From CAWGXG01 sp963826505 (GTDB lineage Bacteria > Chloroflexota > Anaerolineae > Aggregatilineales > Aggregatilineaceae), in the NCBI GenBank assembly GCA_963826505.1, contig CAWGXG010000006.1:62001-126000 (forward strand): a DNA stretch of 64,000 bases. Reading direction: 5' to 3'. A program made the translations under genes and the position numbers. A model generated the notes under the pieces. That model made no database searches, was not told the origin of the DNA, and worked only from the letters and a program-made list of their open reading frames with translations. Below, piece by piece: positions 16,848 through 25,916 of the stretch (within the stretch, counting starts at the first letter, position 1; the number at the start of each line of letters is the position of its first letter).

Positions 16848-18332
16848 ATGAACAAAAAGTTGATTTCGCTGTTGATCATCGCCGTCCTGGTCATTGGGAT
16901 TGTTCCCGCTACCCAAGCTCAGGATGACAAGCCCTTCAAGGGTATGAAAGTTGTGGTAGTAACGCAGGAAGGCCGTTCCATCGGTGGCCCAGTCGAAGAC
17001 TATGCCCCCGAGTGGGAAGCCATGACCGGAGGTACGGTCGAGCTGCAACAGTTCGCGTTTGGTGACCTGTTCGAAAAGACCATCACGGCCTTCGCTACTG
17101 GGTCTGGCGCTTATGACATGTTGATTTTCCCTGCGGACTGGTCGGGTGACTACATGCCCGCTGGCTATCTGGAACCCATGCCGCAGGCCATTCTCGACAA
17201 AGTCGATCTGCAAGATGTGATCCCGCTGTATCGCGACCGCATTATCGCCTGGGGCGATACGATCTATGCACTCCCCTACGACGGCGACTCGCACATGCTG
17301 TATTACCGCAAGGACCTGGTCGACGGTGGTGAGTACGCGGCCGATTTCGAGGCGCAGTATGGTTATCCGCTCGCTGAGCCGCAGTCGTGGGATCAGTACT
17401 ACGACATCGCCGAGTTCTTCAATGGCAAGGAAGTCGACACGGCGGGCATGAAGGCCCCCATTTACGGCACGATGGAAGCTCAGAAACGCAATAGCCAGGC
17501 CTATTGGGTCTATTTCTCCCACGCTGCCGGCTATGGCAAGATCCCGGGCAATCCCTGCTTCTTCTTCAGCTGCGAAGACATGACCCCGCAGGTCAATAAT
17601 CCCGGTTGGGTCCGCGCGCTCGAAGACTACATCAAGAGCACCAGCTATGGCCCGCCCGAAATGATCAACTGGGACGTGTCTGATACGCGTAACTACTTCC
17701 CGGCTGGCCTGTCCGTCTTGAATATCGACTGGGGCGATGTCGGCACCATCTCGATCGACACCAACGTCTCGGTAGTCAAGGATCTGGTAGGCTTCGCCAC
17801 GCTGCCCGGTGGGTCCGAGTATTGGGACTACGAGCAGGGTCAGTGGGTGACCCCTGAGAGCGGCGTCAATAAGGCTCCGTTCATCGCCTTTGGTGGTTGG
17901 ATCATCGGCGTGGCAGCAGACAGTGATGTCAAGGAAGCCGCGTTGGACTTCGCCGCCTTCATGGCGCGCCCCGAACTGGTCAAAGTCCTGGCCGTGACCG
18001 GCGGCACCGGCATCAACCCGGCGCGCTACAGCCAGCTTAACGATGTCCAGCCCTGGATCGACGCCGGCTTCGACGAGGCCAGCGCCACGGACTATCTGGA
18101 TGCCATCCTGGCCACCATCAACGATCCGAACGCAGTGCTTGACCTGCGTATCACTGGCAATCCGGAATACGATCAGGCACTGGATGCTGAGATCTCCCGC
18201 GCTCTTGCGGGCGAAATTAGCGCTCAGGAAGCCCTGGACAATGCCGCCAAAGCGTGGGATGAGATCACTGATCGCCTTGGGCGTGACGCCCAGCTCGACC
18301 AGTACCGGAAGTCAGTCGGCTACATGGGCTAA
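16848..18332 (+). CDS. ABC importer family-1 sugar-binding protein
   Basis: This 494-residue periplasmic or surface solute-binding protein starts with a signal peptide (MNKK, a hydrophobic core, and predicted cleavage after A24 in TQAQDD). No lipobox cysteine is seen, so membrane anchoring is unclear. The mature part has the COG1653 layout, with AFATGSGAYDMLIFPADW and a late WIIGVAADSDVKEAALDF. An AAAGGAT site precedes the ATG. It is followed by two permease genes; no ATPase gene is in this operon, so a shared MalK/MsmX-type ATPase elsewhere is implied. It probably delivers a mono- or oligosaccharide used by the genes that follow. Confidence 0.92.
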   Translation: MNKKLISLLIIAVLVIGIVPATQAQDDKPFKGMKVVVVTQEGRSIGGPVEDYAPEWEAMTGGTVELQQFAFGDLFEKTITAFATGSGAYDMLIFPADWSGDYMPAGYLEPMPQAILDKVDLQDVIPLYRDRIIAWGDTIYALPYDGDSHMLYYRKDLVDGGEYAADFEAQYGYPLAEPQSWDQYYDIAEFFNGKEVDTAGMKAPIYGTMEAQKRNSQAYWVYFSHAAGYGKIPGNPCFFFSCEDMTPQVNNPGWVRALEDYIKSTSYGPPEMINWDVSDTRNYFPAGLSVLNIDWGDVGTISIDTNVSVVKDLVGFATLPGGSEYWDYEQGQWVTPESGVNKAPFIAFGGWIIGVAADSDVKEAALDFAAFMARPELVKVLAVTGGTGINPARYSQLNDVQPWIDAGFDEASATDYLDAILATINDPNAVLDLRITGNPEYDQALDAEISRALAGEISAQEALDNAAKAWDEITDRLGRDAQLDQYRKSVGYMG

Positions 18333-18354
18333 TCTGGCCCAGGGGTGAGACTGT

Positions 18355-18376
18355 AACGTTTCGATAACGTTTCGAT
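18355..18376 (+). repeat. Tandem 11-bp duplication after the binding-protein gene
   Basis: AACGTTTCGAT occurs twice in direct contact at 18355-18365 and 18366-18376. Each unit contains AACGTT, itself a palindrome. It lies between the binding-protein stop and the hairpin at 18384. No function is assigned. Confidence 0.6.
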
Positions 18377-18383
18377 AGCTATC

Positions 18384-18420
18384 AAAGCGCTGCATCCATG
18401 AGTTTACGATGTAGCGCTTT
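18384..18420 (+). terminator. Intra-operon hairpin between binding protein and permease
   Basis: AAAGCGCTGCATC at 18384-18396 pairs with GATGTAGCGCTTT at 18408-18420, with one G-T wobble and an 11-base loop. The T tract after it is poor (gagcttatta). It is probably an attenuator or a 3-prime stabiliser that keeps binding-protein message more abundant than permease message, not a full stop. Confidence 0.6.
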
Positions 18421-18475
18421 GAGCTTATTATGTTAATTAGGCGGTTCGCTTCCATTAGCCCTAGGAGAAATCGCT

Positions 18476-19501
18476 TTGGAACCACGACAACCACAATCAG
18501 AGCCAGGGGCAGTCGCCGAAATTTCGTCAGGAACGCGCGAAGACCGGATCATGGGCCGTGTGTTTCTGGCTCCTGCTGTCATTCTGTTGCTGCTGCTGTC
18601 CATTTTTCCGCTTTTTTGGTCGCTAGGAATTAGTTTTACTGATGTCATGCGCGGCGGATCGACCACAGAACGGGTGGCTGAAGCGGCGGGATCGTCCGGC
18701 GGTGGCTTCCTGGGACAGAATTTCAGCGTAACATCCCGCAACTATGACCGGCTCCTGCACGATGAGCGTCTGCATCTGGCGGCCAGGAATACCCTTTATT
18801 ACGTGGTGATCGGGGTCATCGTCCAATACATCTTCGGACTGGGGCTGGCCGTTGTCCTGAACCAGCGCTTCTTTGGACGAGGAGTGGTCCGCGTCATTTT
18901 CCTGATGCCAATGATGACCATGCCCGTCGTTGTGGCTTACGCCGGGCGCATGATGTTCGACTCCTATCGTTCGCCGATTGCCGACCTGATGCGCCACATC
19001 GCTAAATGGTGGCCCAGCGTGCCGCTCATTGGCTCCCATGCCGATCTGACGATCCCCTGGCTGACCAAAGGTCCCTGGGCGCGCGCGACGATCGTGCTGA
19101 TGGATAGCTGGCAGTGGATTCCCTTTGTGACGCTGATCCTGTTGGCCGGGATGCAGGCTATTCCTGACGACATTTACGAAGCGGCTCGCGTGGATGGCGC
19201 GACGACGCTCCAGATTTTCGGCAGGATTACCTTCCCGCTGCTGATGCCGCTCTCGGCTACGGTCGTGCTGATTCGTGGGTTGGAGATCTTCAAGATCATC
19301 GATGTTATTGTCGTGACGACAGGAGGAGGACCGGGCTCAGCGACAGAATCGCTGACGATGTACATTTACAAGACGGCACTCACTTTTGGCAACTACGGCT
19401 ATGCGGCGTCAATCTCGTTTGTGCTGCTCATTCTGGTCATCCTTTTCGCGACCGTCTTCTTGGGCCTGGCGCGGCGCGTCACCCCGCGCGGTCTGTTTTA
19501 G
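18476..19501 (+). CDS. ABC sugar importer permease, MalF/UgpA type
   Basis: This 341-residue inner-membrane protein has six or so hydrophobic helices, and the coupling-helix EAA motif reads DDIYEAARVDGATTLQIFGR. It starts at a TTG 18476, with TAGGAG nine bases upstream; the next ATG, at 18551, would leave a shorter N-terminal tail. The periplasmic loop after the first helix is long (about residues 55-100), as in MalF-like subunits. It forms a heterodimer with the next gene product and takes substrate from the binding protein upstream. Confidence 0.92.
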   Translation: MEPRQPQSEPGAVAEISSGTREDRIMGRVFLAPAVILLLLLSIFPLFWSLGISFTDVMRGGSTTERVAEAAGSSGGGFLGQNFSVTSRNYDRLLHDERLHLAARNTLYYVVIGVIVQYIFGLGLAVVLNQRFFGRGVVRVIFLMPMMTMPVVVAYAGRMMFDSYRSPIADLMRHIAKWWPSVPLIGSHADLTIPWLTKGPWARATIVLMDSWQWIPFVTLILLAGMQAIPDDIYEAARVDGATTLQIFGRITFPLLMPLSATVVLIRGLEIFKIIDVIVVTTGGGPGSATESLTMYIYKTALTFGNYGYAASISFVLLILVILFATVFLGLARRVTPRGLF

Positions 19502-19513
19502 GGAGGGGCCAAC

Positions 19514-20374
19514 ATGAAAAGGCGATCGATCGGACAATCCGTACTCATTTACTTGGTCGTGATCTTTTGGTCATTTATCGTGCTGTTCCCGTTTTACTGG
19601 CTGGCGACGACCTCCTTTAAGCGTCAGCTTGACGTGATCCGGCTGCCGCACTACATCCCCTATTATGATTTTCAACCGACGACCGAACATTGGGACTATC
19701 TACTCAACGTGCGACGCGAGGTCACCTGGCGCCACTTCAAGAACAGCCTCATCGCTGCCTCCGGCAGCACAGCGTTGGCGGTTTTCGTGGGAGCTATGGC
19801 GGGCTATGGCCTGTCGCGCTTTAAGTATCACTGGAAGGGCTTGAACTGGGGCAACGATAACATCGCCTTTTGGGTGATCTCCCAAAGGTTCTTGCCTCCG
19901 GCCTTGTTTGTGGTGCCGTTCTTGATACTTTACGCCGATATCGGTTTGATCGATACCCATATCGGCCTGATCATCGCATACACCATGTTCAACATCCCGT
20001 TCGCGGTGTGGATCATGCGCGATTTCTTCAATGGCCTGCCGGTCGATTTGGAAGAAAGCGCCCGCGTGGACGGGGCGTCGCGCTGGACGGCCTTTGTCCG
20101 GATTGTGCTGCCGTTGAGCGCGCCAGGGTTGGCCTCGGTGTCGATCTTCTCGTTCGTGTTCTCGTGGAACGAATATCTGTACGCGCTGATGCTGACCAAT
20201 TTCAACGCGATCACCATGCCAGTTTACATCGCGGGCCAGAACACCCAGCGCGGCGTGGAATGGTGGTATATTTCTGCGTTGGCGCTGACGGCGGTCGTCC
20301 CGGTGATCATCGTGGGGCTGCTGCTGGAACGCTTCATCACGCGCGGGTTGGTCGCTGGTGCGATCAAAGGATAA
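19514..20374 (+). CDS. ABC sugar importer permease, MalG/UgpE type
   Basis: This is the 286-residue second permease of the importer, with six predicted helices and EAA motif VDLEESARVDGASRWTAFVR. The ATG is preceded by GGGAGGGG. It starts 12 bases after the first permease gene and is clearly in one operon with it. Family-typical C-terminal residues include LLLERFITRGLVAGAIKG, the usual end of MalG homologues. Substrate specificity is not set here. Confidence 0.93.
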   Translation: MKRRSIGQSVLIYLVVIFWSFIVLFPFYWLATTSFKRQLDVIRLPHYIPYYDFQPTTEHWDYLLNVRREVTWRHFKNSLIAASGSTALAVFVGAMAGYGLSRFKYHWKGLNWGNDNIAFWVISQRFLPPALFVVPFLILYADIGLIDTHIGLIIAYTMFNIPFAVWIMRDFFNGLPVDLEESARVDGASRWTAFVRIVLPLSAPGLASVSIFSFVFSWNEYLYALMLTNFNAITMPVYIAGQNTQRGVEWWYISALALTAVVPVIIVGLLLERFITRGLVAGAIKG

Positions 20375-20417
20375 CGTGCGCTCAATGGTTATGCTGTGAA
20401 TAGGACCAAGAGAGGAT

Positions 20418-21050
20418 ATGGCTGTTTACCTGGATTCTGCTAATGTTGACGATGCGCGCCGGGCCAAAGAATTGGGCTTTGTCGGCGCGGTGACCACCAA
20501 TCCCACGCTGATCGCCAAGACCGGTCGGCCTGGGTTGGAGGTGTTGAGAGAACTGCTCGAAATCTTCGATGGGCACGTGTTCTATCAGGTAACCGCGCCT
20601 ACCGTCGAAGCTCGTATCGACCAGGCGTGGGAAGCGCACGAAATCCGCCCAGACAAAGTCGTGATCAAGATTCCCGCCACTACACAGGATATGGCGATGG
20701 CTGCCAAGCTCATCGCGGCGGGGATCGACTGCACGATTACCGCGGTCGCGAGTCCGGCACAGGCGTACATCGCAGCGCAAATTCACGCCAGTTACGTCGC
20801 GCCCTATGTCAACCGCCTGACTCGCCAGTTGGGGGACGGGACGGCCGTAGTGCGCGATATCGTCCGGGTGGTCGACGGCACGCAGACGAGGGTGGTGGCT
20901 GCCAGCCTGAAATCGGTGGACGAGGTTGTCCAGACTCTGTTGGCCGGGGCGCACCACGTCACGTTGCCGCTTGATCTGATCCTGGCGATGGGCGAGCATG
21001 AGTTTTCGCAGCGCGCGATTGCCGAATTCAACGCGGCTGTGCAGGTTTAG
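20418..21050 (+). CDS. Transaldolase-family / fructose-6-phosphate aldolase-like enzyme
   Basis: This 210-residue class I aldolase has the short FSA-type length. The N-terminal line is MAVYLDSANVDDARR, with TTNPTLIAKTG, and the Schiff-base lysine is K84 in VVIKIPATTQD. Short members (about 210-220 residues) cleave fructose-6-phosphate or related ketose phosphates to glyceraldehyde-3-phosphate and a small ketone, or act as transaldolase. It follows the importer in the same strand with a GAGGATATG start. With the PfkB kinase two genes on, it may handle a ketose phosphate made from the imported sugar. Confidence 0.88.
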   Translation: MAVYLDSANVDDARRAKELGFVGAVTTNPTLIAKTGRPGLEVLRELLEIFDGHVFYQVTAPTVEARIDQAWEAHEIRPDKVVIKIPATTQDMAMAAKLIAAGIDCTITAVASPAQAYIAAQIHASYVAPYVNRLTRQLGDGTAVVRDIVRVVDGTQTRVVAASLKSVDEVVQTLLAGAHHVTLPLDLILAMGEHEFSQRAIAEFNAAVQV

Positions 21051-21236
21051 CGGCCACCCGTTGTTGTATTGCCCGATCAACGCTTGAGACACTCCGCTCG
21101 GCACATGCGCTGAACGGAGTGTTGCTTGTGAAGACACCGGTACTCTTATGCGGCGTCCTGGGCTGCTCCGGCATATAATACGCACTGCTATTCGCACAGG
21201 TTTTTTCAGAATGCTTTTTATGAAGGTAGAGTTTCG

Positions 21237-22295
21237 ATGACACGACAACCCGATTTTGATTTGCTGCGGCGTGCCCTGCTGCGTCAGGGCGAGTTAGAAC
21301 GCGTTCCGTTCCTGGAACTCAAAGCGGACGATGAAGTGGTCGCCACTGTGTTGGGACTCAGCGATCCGACCGCGTTCTCGAAGATGGACACGAAGACGCA
21401 GACCGAACACCTGGTGCGCTTCTGGACCGATCTGGGCTTTGACGCGGTTCGGTTGCGCTGCGGTCTGAGCCTCAAAAAGGCGCGCGTTTCGGCTGAAGAT
21501 ACGGCCGAGTTGAAGCGCGGAAAACGCGATTGGCAGAGCGAAGAAGGCATCATCACCAGTTGGGAAGAATTCGAGCGCTATCCCTGGCCCACCTGGCGCG
21601 ATGCCGATTTCTCGCATATCGAGCACGCGGCGCGCATCCTGCCGGACGGGATGGAGCTGCTCATCAGCCCGTATGGCATGCTGGAGCCGATCATGTGGAT
21701 GATGGGTTTTCAGGGGCTGGCAATGGCGCTTTATGACGAGCCAGACCTCGTCGACGCGATGGTCGAGCGCATCGCTAGCATTTACATCCCTGTGGCTGAG
21801 GCGGTGTTGGATATGGATCGCGTGGCCGGGCTGCTGGTGGGCGATGATATGGGCTTCAAGACCTCGACCATGTTCGCCCCCAAGCACCTGCGTAAGTACA
21901 TCTTCCCCTACCACAAGCAGTTGGCCGCCATGACTCACGCCCGCGATAAAGTCTATGTATTGCACAACTGTGGCAATCTGGCGCTTATTATGGACGATCT
22001 GATCGACGATGTGCAGATCGACGCCAAGCACTCGTTTGAAGACGTGATTATGCCTGTCGAGGACTTCAAAGCCGAGTACGGCAATCGCGTGGGAGTCGTC
22101 GGCGGGGTGGACATGGATTTCCTGTGCCGTGCGTCCGAAGAACAGGTCCGCGCCCGCGTGCGTACTATCCTCGATGCCTGCATGCCGGGCGGGGGATACG
22201 TCCTGGGGACGGGTAACAGCGTCGCCAATTACATCCCGACGCGTAATTTCCTGGCGATGGTGGACGAGGGACACCGCTGGCGACCGGCCGACTGA
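21237..22295 (+). CDS. Uroporphyrinogen decarboxylase (UROD)-superfamily protein
   Basis: This 352-residue protein has the UROD-like TIM barrel, with a MTRQPDFDLLRRALL N-terminus, GDDMGFKTSTMFAPKHLRKYIFP in pieces, and the C-terminal GGYVLGTGNSVANYIPTRNFLAM. True HemE lacks these features, so it is more likely an MtaA/CmuA-like methyl-carrier or an uncharacterised sugar-cluster UROD. H and C in VLHNCGN are the likely zinc ligands, as in methyltransferase-type members. The gene is in a sugar importer operon, not with haem genes. No corrinoid protein gene is nearby. Function in this context is unknown. A related copy lies at 50561. Confidence 0.85.
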   Translation: MTRQPDFDLLRRALLRQGELERVPFLELKADDEVVATVLGLSDPTAFSKMDTKTQTEHLVRFWTDLGFDAVRLRCGLSLKKARVSAEDTAELKRGKRDWQSEEGIITSWEEFERYPWPTWRDADFSHIEHAARILPDGMELLISPYGMLEPIMWMMGFQGLAMALYDEPDLVDAMVERIASIYIPVAEAVLDMDRVAGLLVGDDMGFKTSTMFAPKHLRKYIFPYHKQLAAMTHARDKVYVLHNCGNLALIMDDLIDDVQIDAKHSFEDVIMPVEDFKAEYGNRVGVVGGVDMDFLCRASEEQVRARVRTILDACMPGGGYVLGTGNSVANYIPTRNFLAMVDEGHRWRPAD

Positions 22296-22352
22296 CCCGG
22301 CTGAGTCGCGCGTCCGCTGTGGTGAGCCTATTAACTTTCGCAGGAGGGGAAT

Positions 22353-23285
22353 ATGGTTGACGTCGTGGTGTTGGGCGAAGCCCTGATTGACATGATCGCC
22401 ACGCAAAAAAACGTTACGCTGTTCGATGCTCCCAGTTTTGAGCCGAAACCCGGCGGCGCTCCGGCTAACGTCGCCATCGGCGTGCGGCGCTTGGGGCGAT
22501 CGTCGGCGCTGGTAGGCCGTGTGGGACGCGATGATTTCGGGCGCGGTATGCGCAACCTGCTCGATTCTGAAGGAGTCTTGACTTCGAACCTGTTGGACGA
22601 TCCCGACCTGATGACGACCATGTCGCTTGTCTCGCTGTCGGACGCGGGCGATCCCCATTTCGCCATCTTCATGGGCGCGTCCACCAACCTCCAACCCGGC
22701 GATCTGGATCACGATCTGATCGCCAACGCCCGCTTTTTCCACTTTAGCTCGGTGTCATTGGCCCGTGAACCCTCGCGTTCGGCTACGCTGGAAGCCCTGC
22801 ACATCGCGAAAGCACATGGCGTGTGGTGTTCCTATGACGTCAACTGGCGACCGGCGGTGTGGTCCGACCATGTCAAAGGACGGGCGGTCACCGAAGAGCC
22901 GGTATCCCAGGTGGACATCCTCAAATTAAGCGCTGAGGAGCTGGAACTGTTCACAGGTTGCACCGATCCGCGCGCCGGGCTTGATCGATTGGACGTGCCC
23001 GCGCCGCTGGTGATCGTCACCTTGAGCAAAGACGGCTGCCTGTATCGCTTTGATGGAGCCATTGCGGCGCAGTCTGTGGCACCGGTCGAAAACGTGATCG
23101 ATGGGACCGGGGCGGGCGATGCCTTTATGTCCGTGGTGCTGGCCGGGCTGCGACTGCCACTGAACGCGGCGGATCTCACCCGCTTGATGCGGCGGGCCTG
23201 CCAGGCAGGCGCGATCACCGTGACCCGGCGCGGGGCGATTGCCGCGCTGCCCTATCTCGACGATCTGGCCGATTTCCCTCTATGA
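22353..23285 (+). CDS. PfkB-family sugar kinase, fructokinase-like
   Basis: This 310-residue ribokinase-fold kinase has the two PfkB signatures: the first near PGGAPANVAIGVRRLG and the second DGTGAGDAFMSVVLAG with catalytic D in GAGDAF. The line YDVNWRPAVWSD is typical of fructokinase and KDG-kinase-like members. With an FSA-type aldolase two genes upstream, phosphorylation of a ketohexose or ketoacid is likely. A KDG kinase role for the pectin route is also possible, because no other KDG kinase is in the window, but fructokinase-type motifs fit better. AGGAGGGGAAT precedes the ATG. Confidence 0.9.
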   Translation: MVDVVVLGEALIDMIATQKNVTLFDAPSFEPKPGGAPANVAIGVRRLGRSSALVGRVGRDDFGRGMRNLLDSEGVLTSNLLDDPDLMTTMSLVSLSDAGDPHFAIFMGASTNLQPGDLDHDLIANARFFHFSSVSLAREPSRSATLEALHIAKAHGVWCSYDVNWRPAVWSDHVKGRAVTEEPVSQVDILKLSAEELELFTGCTDPRAGLDRLDVPAPLVIVTLSKDGCLYRFDGAIAAQSVAPVENVIDGTGAGDAFMSVVLAGLRLPLNAADLTRLMRRACQAGAITVTRRGAIAALPYLDDLADFPL

Positions 23286-23322
23286 AATTTTTATTCTGGG
23301 CGTTTTTGGAAAGGACAGTTCG

Positions 23323-23745
23323 ATGCTTCGCTCACAGCTTACCCACCCGGAAATCCTGCGCGCGCTGGCGACTTCCGGACACACGGGGAAAATATTCATT
23401 GCAGATGGCAATTACCCGTATTCGACTCTGGCTAACCCCGACGCCCCGCGCGTCTATCTCAATCTCTCGCCGGGCATCGTAAGCGCGACGGATGTTGTGC
23501 GCGCGCTGCTCAGCGTTATCCCGGTCGAAGCTGCCGAAGTTCCCATGACGGCCGATGGCTCAGCGCCGGACATTCACGCCGACTTTGGTGTGCTGTTGGG
23601 CGATGTGCCGCTGACGACACTCGCCCCCAAAGAGTTTTATGCTGCCGCGTGCGGGTCGGACGTGGCGCTGGTCATTGCGACGGGCGAGCAGCGGCTGTAT
23701 GGCAATATCATTCTGACGATTGGCGTCGTAAAGCCAGCGGGTTAG
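23323..23745 (+). CDS. RbsD/FucU-family sugar mutarotase
   Basis: This 140-residue protein of the RbsD/FucU fold interconverts pyranose and furanose, or anomeric forms, of ribose or fucose. The family-typical N-terminal line is LTHPEILRALATSGHTGKIFIADGNYP (read in pieces), with active-site H36-region residues and the C-terminal GEQRLYGNIILTIGVV. The start is the ATG at 23323, with AGGA upstream; longer frames run over the PfkB stop. It supports the idea that this operon handles a monosaccharide in a specific ring form. Confidence 0.87.
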   Translation: MLRSQLTHPEILRALATSGHTGKIFIADGNYPYSTLANPDAPRVYLNLSPGIVSATDVVRALLSVIPVEAAEVPMTADGSAPDIHADFGVLLGDVPLTTLAPKEFYAAACGSDVALVIATGEQRLYGNIILTIGVVKPAG

Positions 23746-23757
23746 GAGATGGTTCTC

Positions 23758-24747
23758 ATGAAAGTGCTGTTTATCGGCGGTACAGGCAATATCAGCGTAT
23801 CGGTCAGCAAGCTGGCGATCGCGCGCGGTTTCTCGTTGACGCTGCTCAACCGGGGCCAGCGCGACGTCACCATAGCTGGCGCGGAGACGATCACCGCGGA
23901 CATCACCCAGCCGGAGCAGGTGCGGGCGGCCCTGGCCGGACGCTATTTCGACGCGGTCGTGAACTGGATCGCGTTCGTCGAGCGCGATATCGAGCGCGAC
24001 CTGGACCTGTTTCGCGGGCACTGCGGCCAGTACATTTTCATCAGCTCGGCGTCTGTCTATCAGAAACCGCTGACTTATCCGGTCATCACCGAATCGACGC
24101 CGCTGTCGAATCCGTTCTGGCAATACTCGCGCGATAAGATCGCGTGCGAAGAACGCCTGCTGCGCGCTTACCGCGAGGAAGGCTTCCCCGCGACGGTGGT
24201 GCGCCCGTCCCACACCTACGATCGCACTATCCCGGTGGCGGTGGGCAACTGGGCCAGCTACATCATTCCCCACCGCATCCTCGAAGGCAAGCCGGTGATC
24301 GTGCATGGCGACGGCTCGTCGCTGTGGACGCTGACGCATTCCGAAGATTTCGCCAAGGGATTCGTCGGACTGCTGGCCAATCCGCACGCGATCGGACACG
24401 CCTTCCACATCACGTCCGATTATCTGCTGACCTGGAACCAGATCTACGAGCAAATCGGGGACGCGTTGGGTGTCAAGCCGAATATCGTCCACATCCCCTC
24501 CGACTTCATCGCCCAGGTCGATGCCCACACCGGCCCCGGTTTGTTAGGTGACAAGATGTGGAGCGTGATATTCGACAACAGCAAGATCAAGCAGTTCGTG
24601 CCCGATTACGTGGCGAGCATTCCGTTTTATGCAGGCATCCGCCGCACGTTGGCCGGGTTCCAGGCTGATCCGGAGCGGATGATCATCTCGGCAGAAGATG
24701 ACGAACGTCTTGATCGCATCCTGGACGCGTATCGCAAGCGCGCCTGA
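23758..24747 (+). CDS. NAD-dependent epimerase/dehydratase (extended SDR)
   Basis: This 329-residue Rossmann protein starts MKVLFIGGTGNISVSVSKLA, with the nucleotide loop GGTGNIS. The catalytic YxxxK appears as YSRDKIACEE, and FISSASVYQ supplies the serine. I chose ATG 23758 because AGGAG sits nine bases upstream; the ATG at 23749 is too near it. It resembles the NAD-dependent epimerase family found with UDP-sugar or sugar-acid enzymes. The substrate is unknown. It follows the RbsD-like gene with 12 bases between and is followed by a methyltransferase. Confidence 0.88.
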   Translation: MKVLFIGGTGNISVSVSKLAIARGFSLTLLNRGQRDVTIAGAETITADITQPEQVRAALAGRYFDAVVNWIAFVERDIERDLDLFRGHCGQYIFISSASVYQKPLTYPVITESTPLSNPFWQYSRDKIACEERLLRAYREEGFPATVVRPSHTYDRTIPVAVGNWASYIIPHRILEGKPVIVHGDGSSLWTLTHSEDFAKGFVGLLANPHAIGHAFHITSDYLLTWNQIYEQIGDALGVKPNIVHIPSDFIAQVDAHTGPGLLGDKMWSVIFDNSKIKQFVPDYVASIPFYAGIRRTLAGFQADPERMIISAEDDERLDRILDAYRKRA

Positions 24748-24764
24748 AGCGCGAGGAATCGCCA

Positions 24765-25472
24765 ATGACCAATCTAATTCTTGACGAGCAAAAGGCCTAC
24801 TATCGTGCTCGCGCTGCGGAATATGACGAGTGGTTCTACCGCCAGGGGCGTTACGATCGCGGCGAGGAACTCAATCGCCGCTGGTTCGGAGAAACTGGCA
24901 AATTGCAGAGCGTGGTACGCGAGATGCTTTCGCATATCGATGGCGAGGCACATTTTCTTGAGATGGCCTGCGGTACAGGGCTGTGGACCTCAGAGCTGGC
25001 GCAGCGCCCCGATGCGCAGATCACCGCGCTGGATGCGTCGCCCGAAATGCTGGCGATCAACCAGGCCAAAATCGGGCGGGCAGATGTGCGCTACATCCAG
25101 GCGGACGTGTTCCAGTGGGAGCCGGACCGCACCTATGATCTCGTGTTTTTCGCGTTCTGGTTGTCCCATGTGCCGCCCGATCTGTTCGGCGGTTTCTTGG
25201 GTAAGGTCGCGGCGGCCACGCGCCCTGGCGGCGAACTGTTTATCATCGATTCGCTGCCCAGCCCCACGTCGAGCGCGCGCGATCACGCGGCCTATCAGCC
25301 GGAAACCACCATTACCCACACGCGCAAGCTGAACGATGGTCAGGCCTTCCGCATCTTCAAAGTGTTTTATGCGCCGGACCAGCTTACGGTGGCGCTGTCT
25401 GACGCCGGATTCGACGCGACGTTCCACACCACCGGGGAATACTTCTGGTACGCGCACGCTGTGCGACGTTGA
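24765..25472 (+). CDS. Class I SAM-dependent methyltransferase
   Basis: This 235-residue protein has the SAM motif I as FLEMACGTGLWTSELA, motif II around ALDASPEMLAINQAK, and motif III LVFFAFWLSHVPP. The N-terminal helical part (YYRARAAEYDEWFYRQGRYD) is a lid typical of small-molecule methyltransferases such as the UbiE/trans-aconitate type. It is the last gene of the plus-strand sugar operon, 17 bases after the SDR gene, and ends at a strong hairpin. The substrate is unknown. Confidence 0.9.
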   Translation: MTNLILDEQKAYYRARAAEYDEWFYRQGRYDRGEELNRRWFGETGKLQSVVREMLSHIDGEAHFLEMACGTGLWTSELAQRPDAQITALDASPEMLAINQAKIGRADVRYIQADVFQWEPDRTYDLVFFAFWLSHVPPDLFGGFLGKVAAATRPGGELFIIDSLPSPTSSARDHAAYQPETTITHTRKLNDGQAFRIFKVFYAPDQLTVALSDAGFDATFHTTGEYFWYAHAVRR

Positions 25473-25486
25473 TCTGCCCAAAACAA

Positions 25487-25523
25487 ACGGCGCAGAGTGC
25501 GGTTTCCCTCGACTCTGCGCCGT
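25487..25523. terminator. Bidirectional Rho-independent terminator
   Basis: ACGGCGCAGAGT at 25487-25498 pairs exactly with ACTCTGCGCCGT at 25512-25523, with a 13-base loop. It is followed by aattttc on the plus side and by ttgttttgg on the minus side. It separates the convergent methyltransferase and cupin genes. Confidence 0.85.
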
Positions 25524-25553
25524 AATTTTCAGCCTGCGAACGAAGCCGCCCCC

Positions 25554-25889
25554 CTATTTCAAAAAATCCTCGCGGATGGGGTTGAAGGTATCCACCAACC
25601 GCACTTTGCTGCTCAGCAACTGGATGGTGTGGGGTGCGTTGGGCGGCACTGTGATCAGATCGCCGGGACTCAGATGGTGCGGTGCGCCGTCGATAAAGAA
25701 GATTACTTCGCCTTCCGCCACGTAGGTTACCTGTTCGTGCGGGTGTGCATGCGGCGGATCGGGTGCGGCGGCGGGACCATCTTCAAAATCGATGACGACC
25801 ACCATTAGGTTGGCCGTATGCGCCAGGTAGCGCGCGCGCCCCGGGGCGATTGGCTCCGGCGTGACCTCCGAACGTTTCACTGCGGGCAT
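25554..25889 (-). CDS. kdgF: KdgF-like cupin, unsaturated uronate linearisation
   Basis: This 111-residue single-domain cupin has metal ligands H47 and H49 (PHAHPHEQ), Q53, and H87 (PPNAPHTIQ). The C-terminus reads DTFNPIREDFL, which matches the end of characterised KdgF proteins as I remember them. KdgF converts 4,5-unsaturated monouronates to 5-keto-4-deoxyuronate in the pectin and alginate routes. It is the last gene of the operon with oligogalacturonate lyase, KduI and KduD, just where such an enzyme is needed. It has an AAGGAA ribosome site. Confidence 0.83.
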   Translation of the reverse strand: MPAVKRSEVTPEPIAPGRARYLAHTANLMVVVIDFEDGPAAAPDPPHAHPHEQVTYVAEGEVIFFIDGAPHHLSPGDLITVPPNAPHTIQLLSSKVRLVDTFNPIREDFLK

Positions 25890-25916
25890 AGGTTTCCTTT
25901 CATTCCGAGCGGCGCA

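Noticed and set aside
21294..22742. Long minus-strand open frame across the UROD-like and PfkB genes
   Set aside because: It spans two real genes and the gap between them, which a genuine gene would not do without signals.
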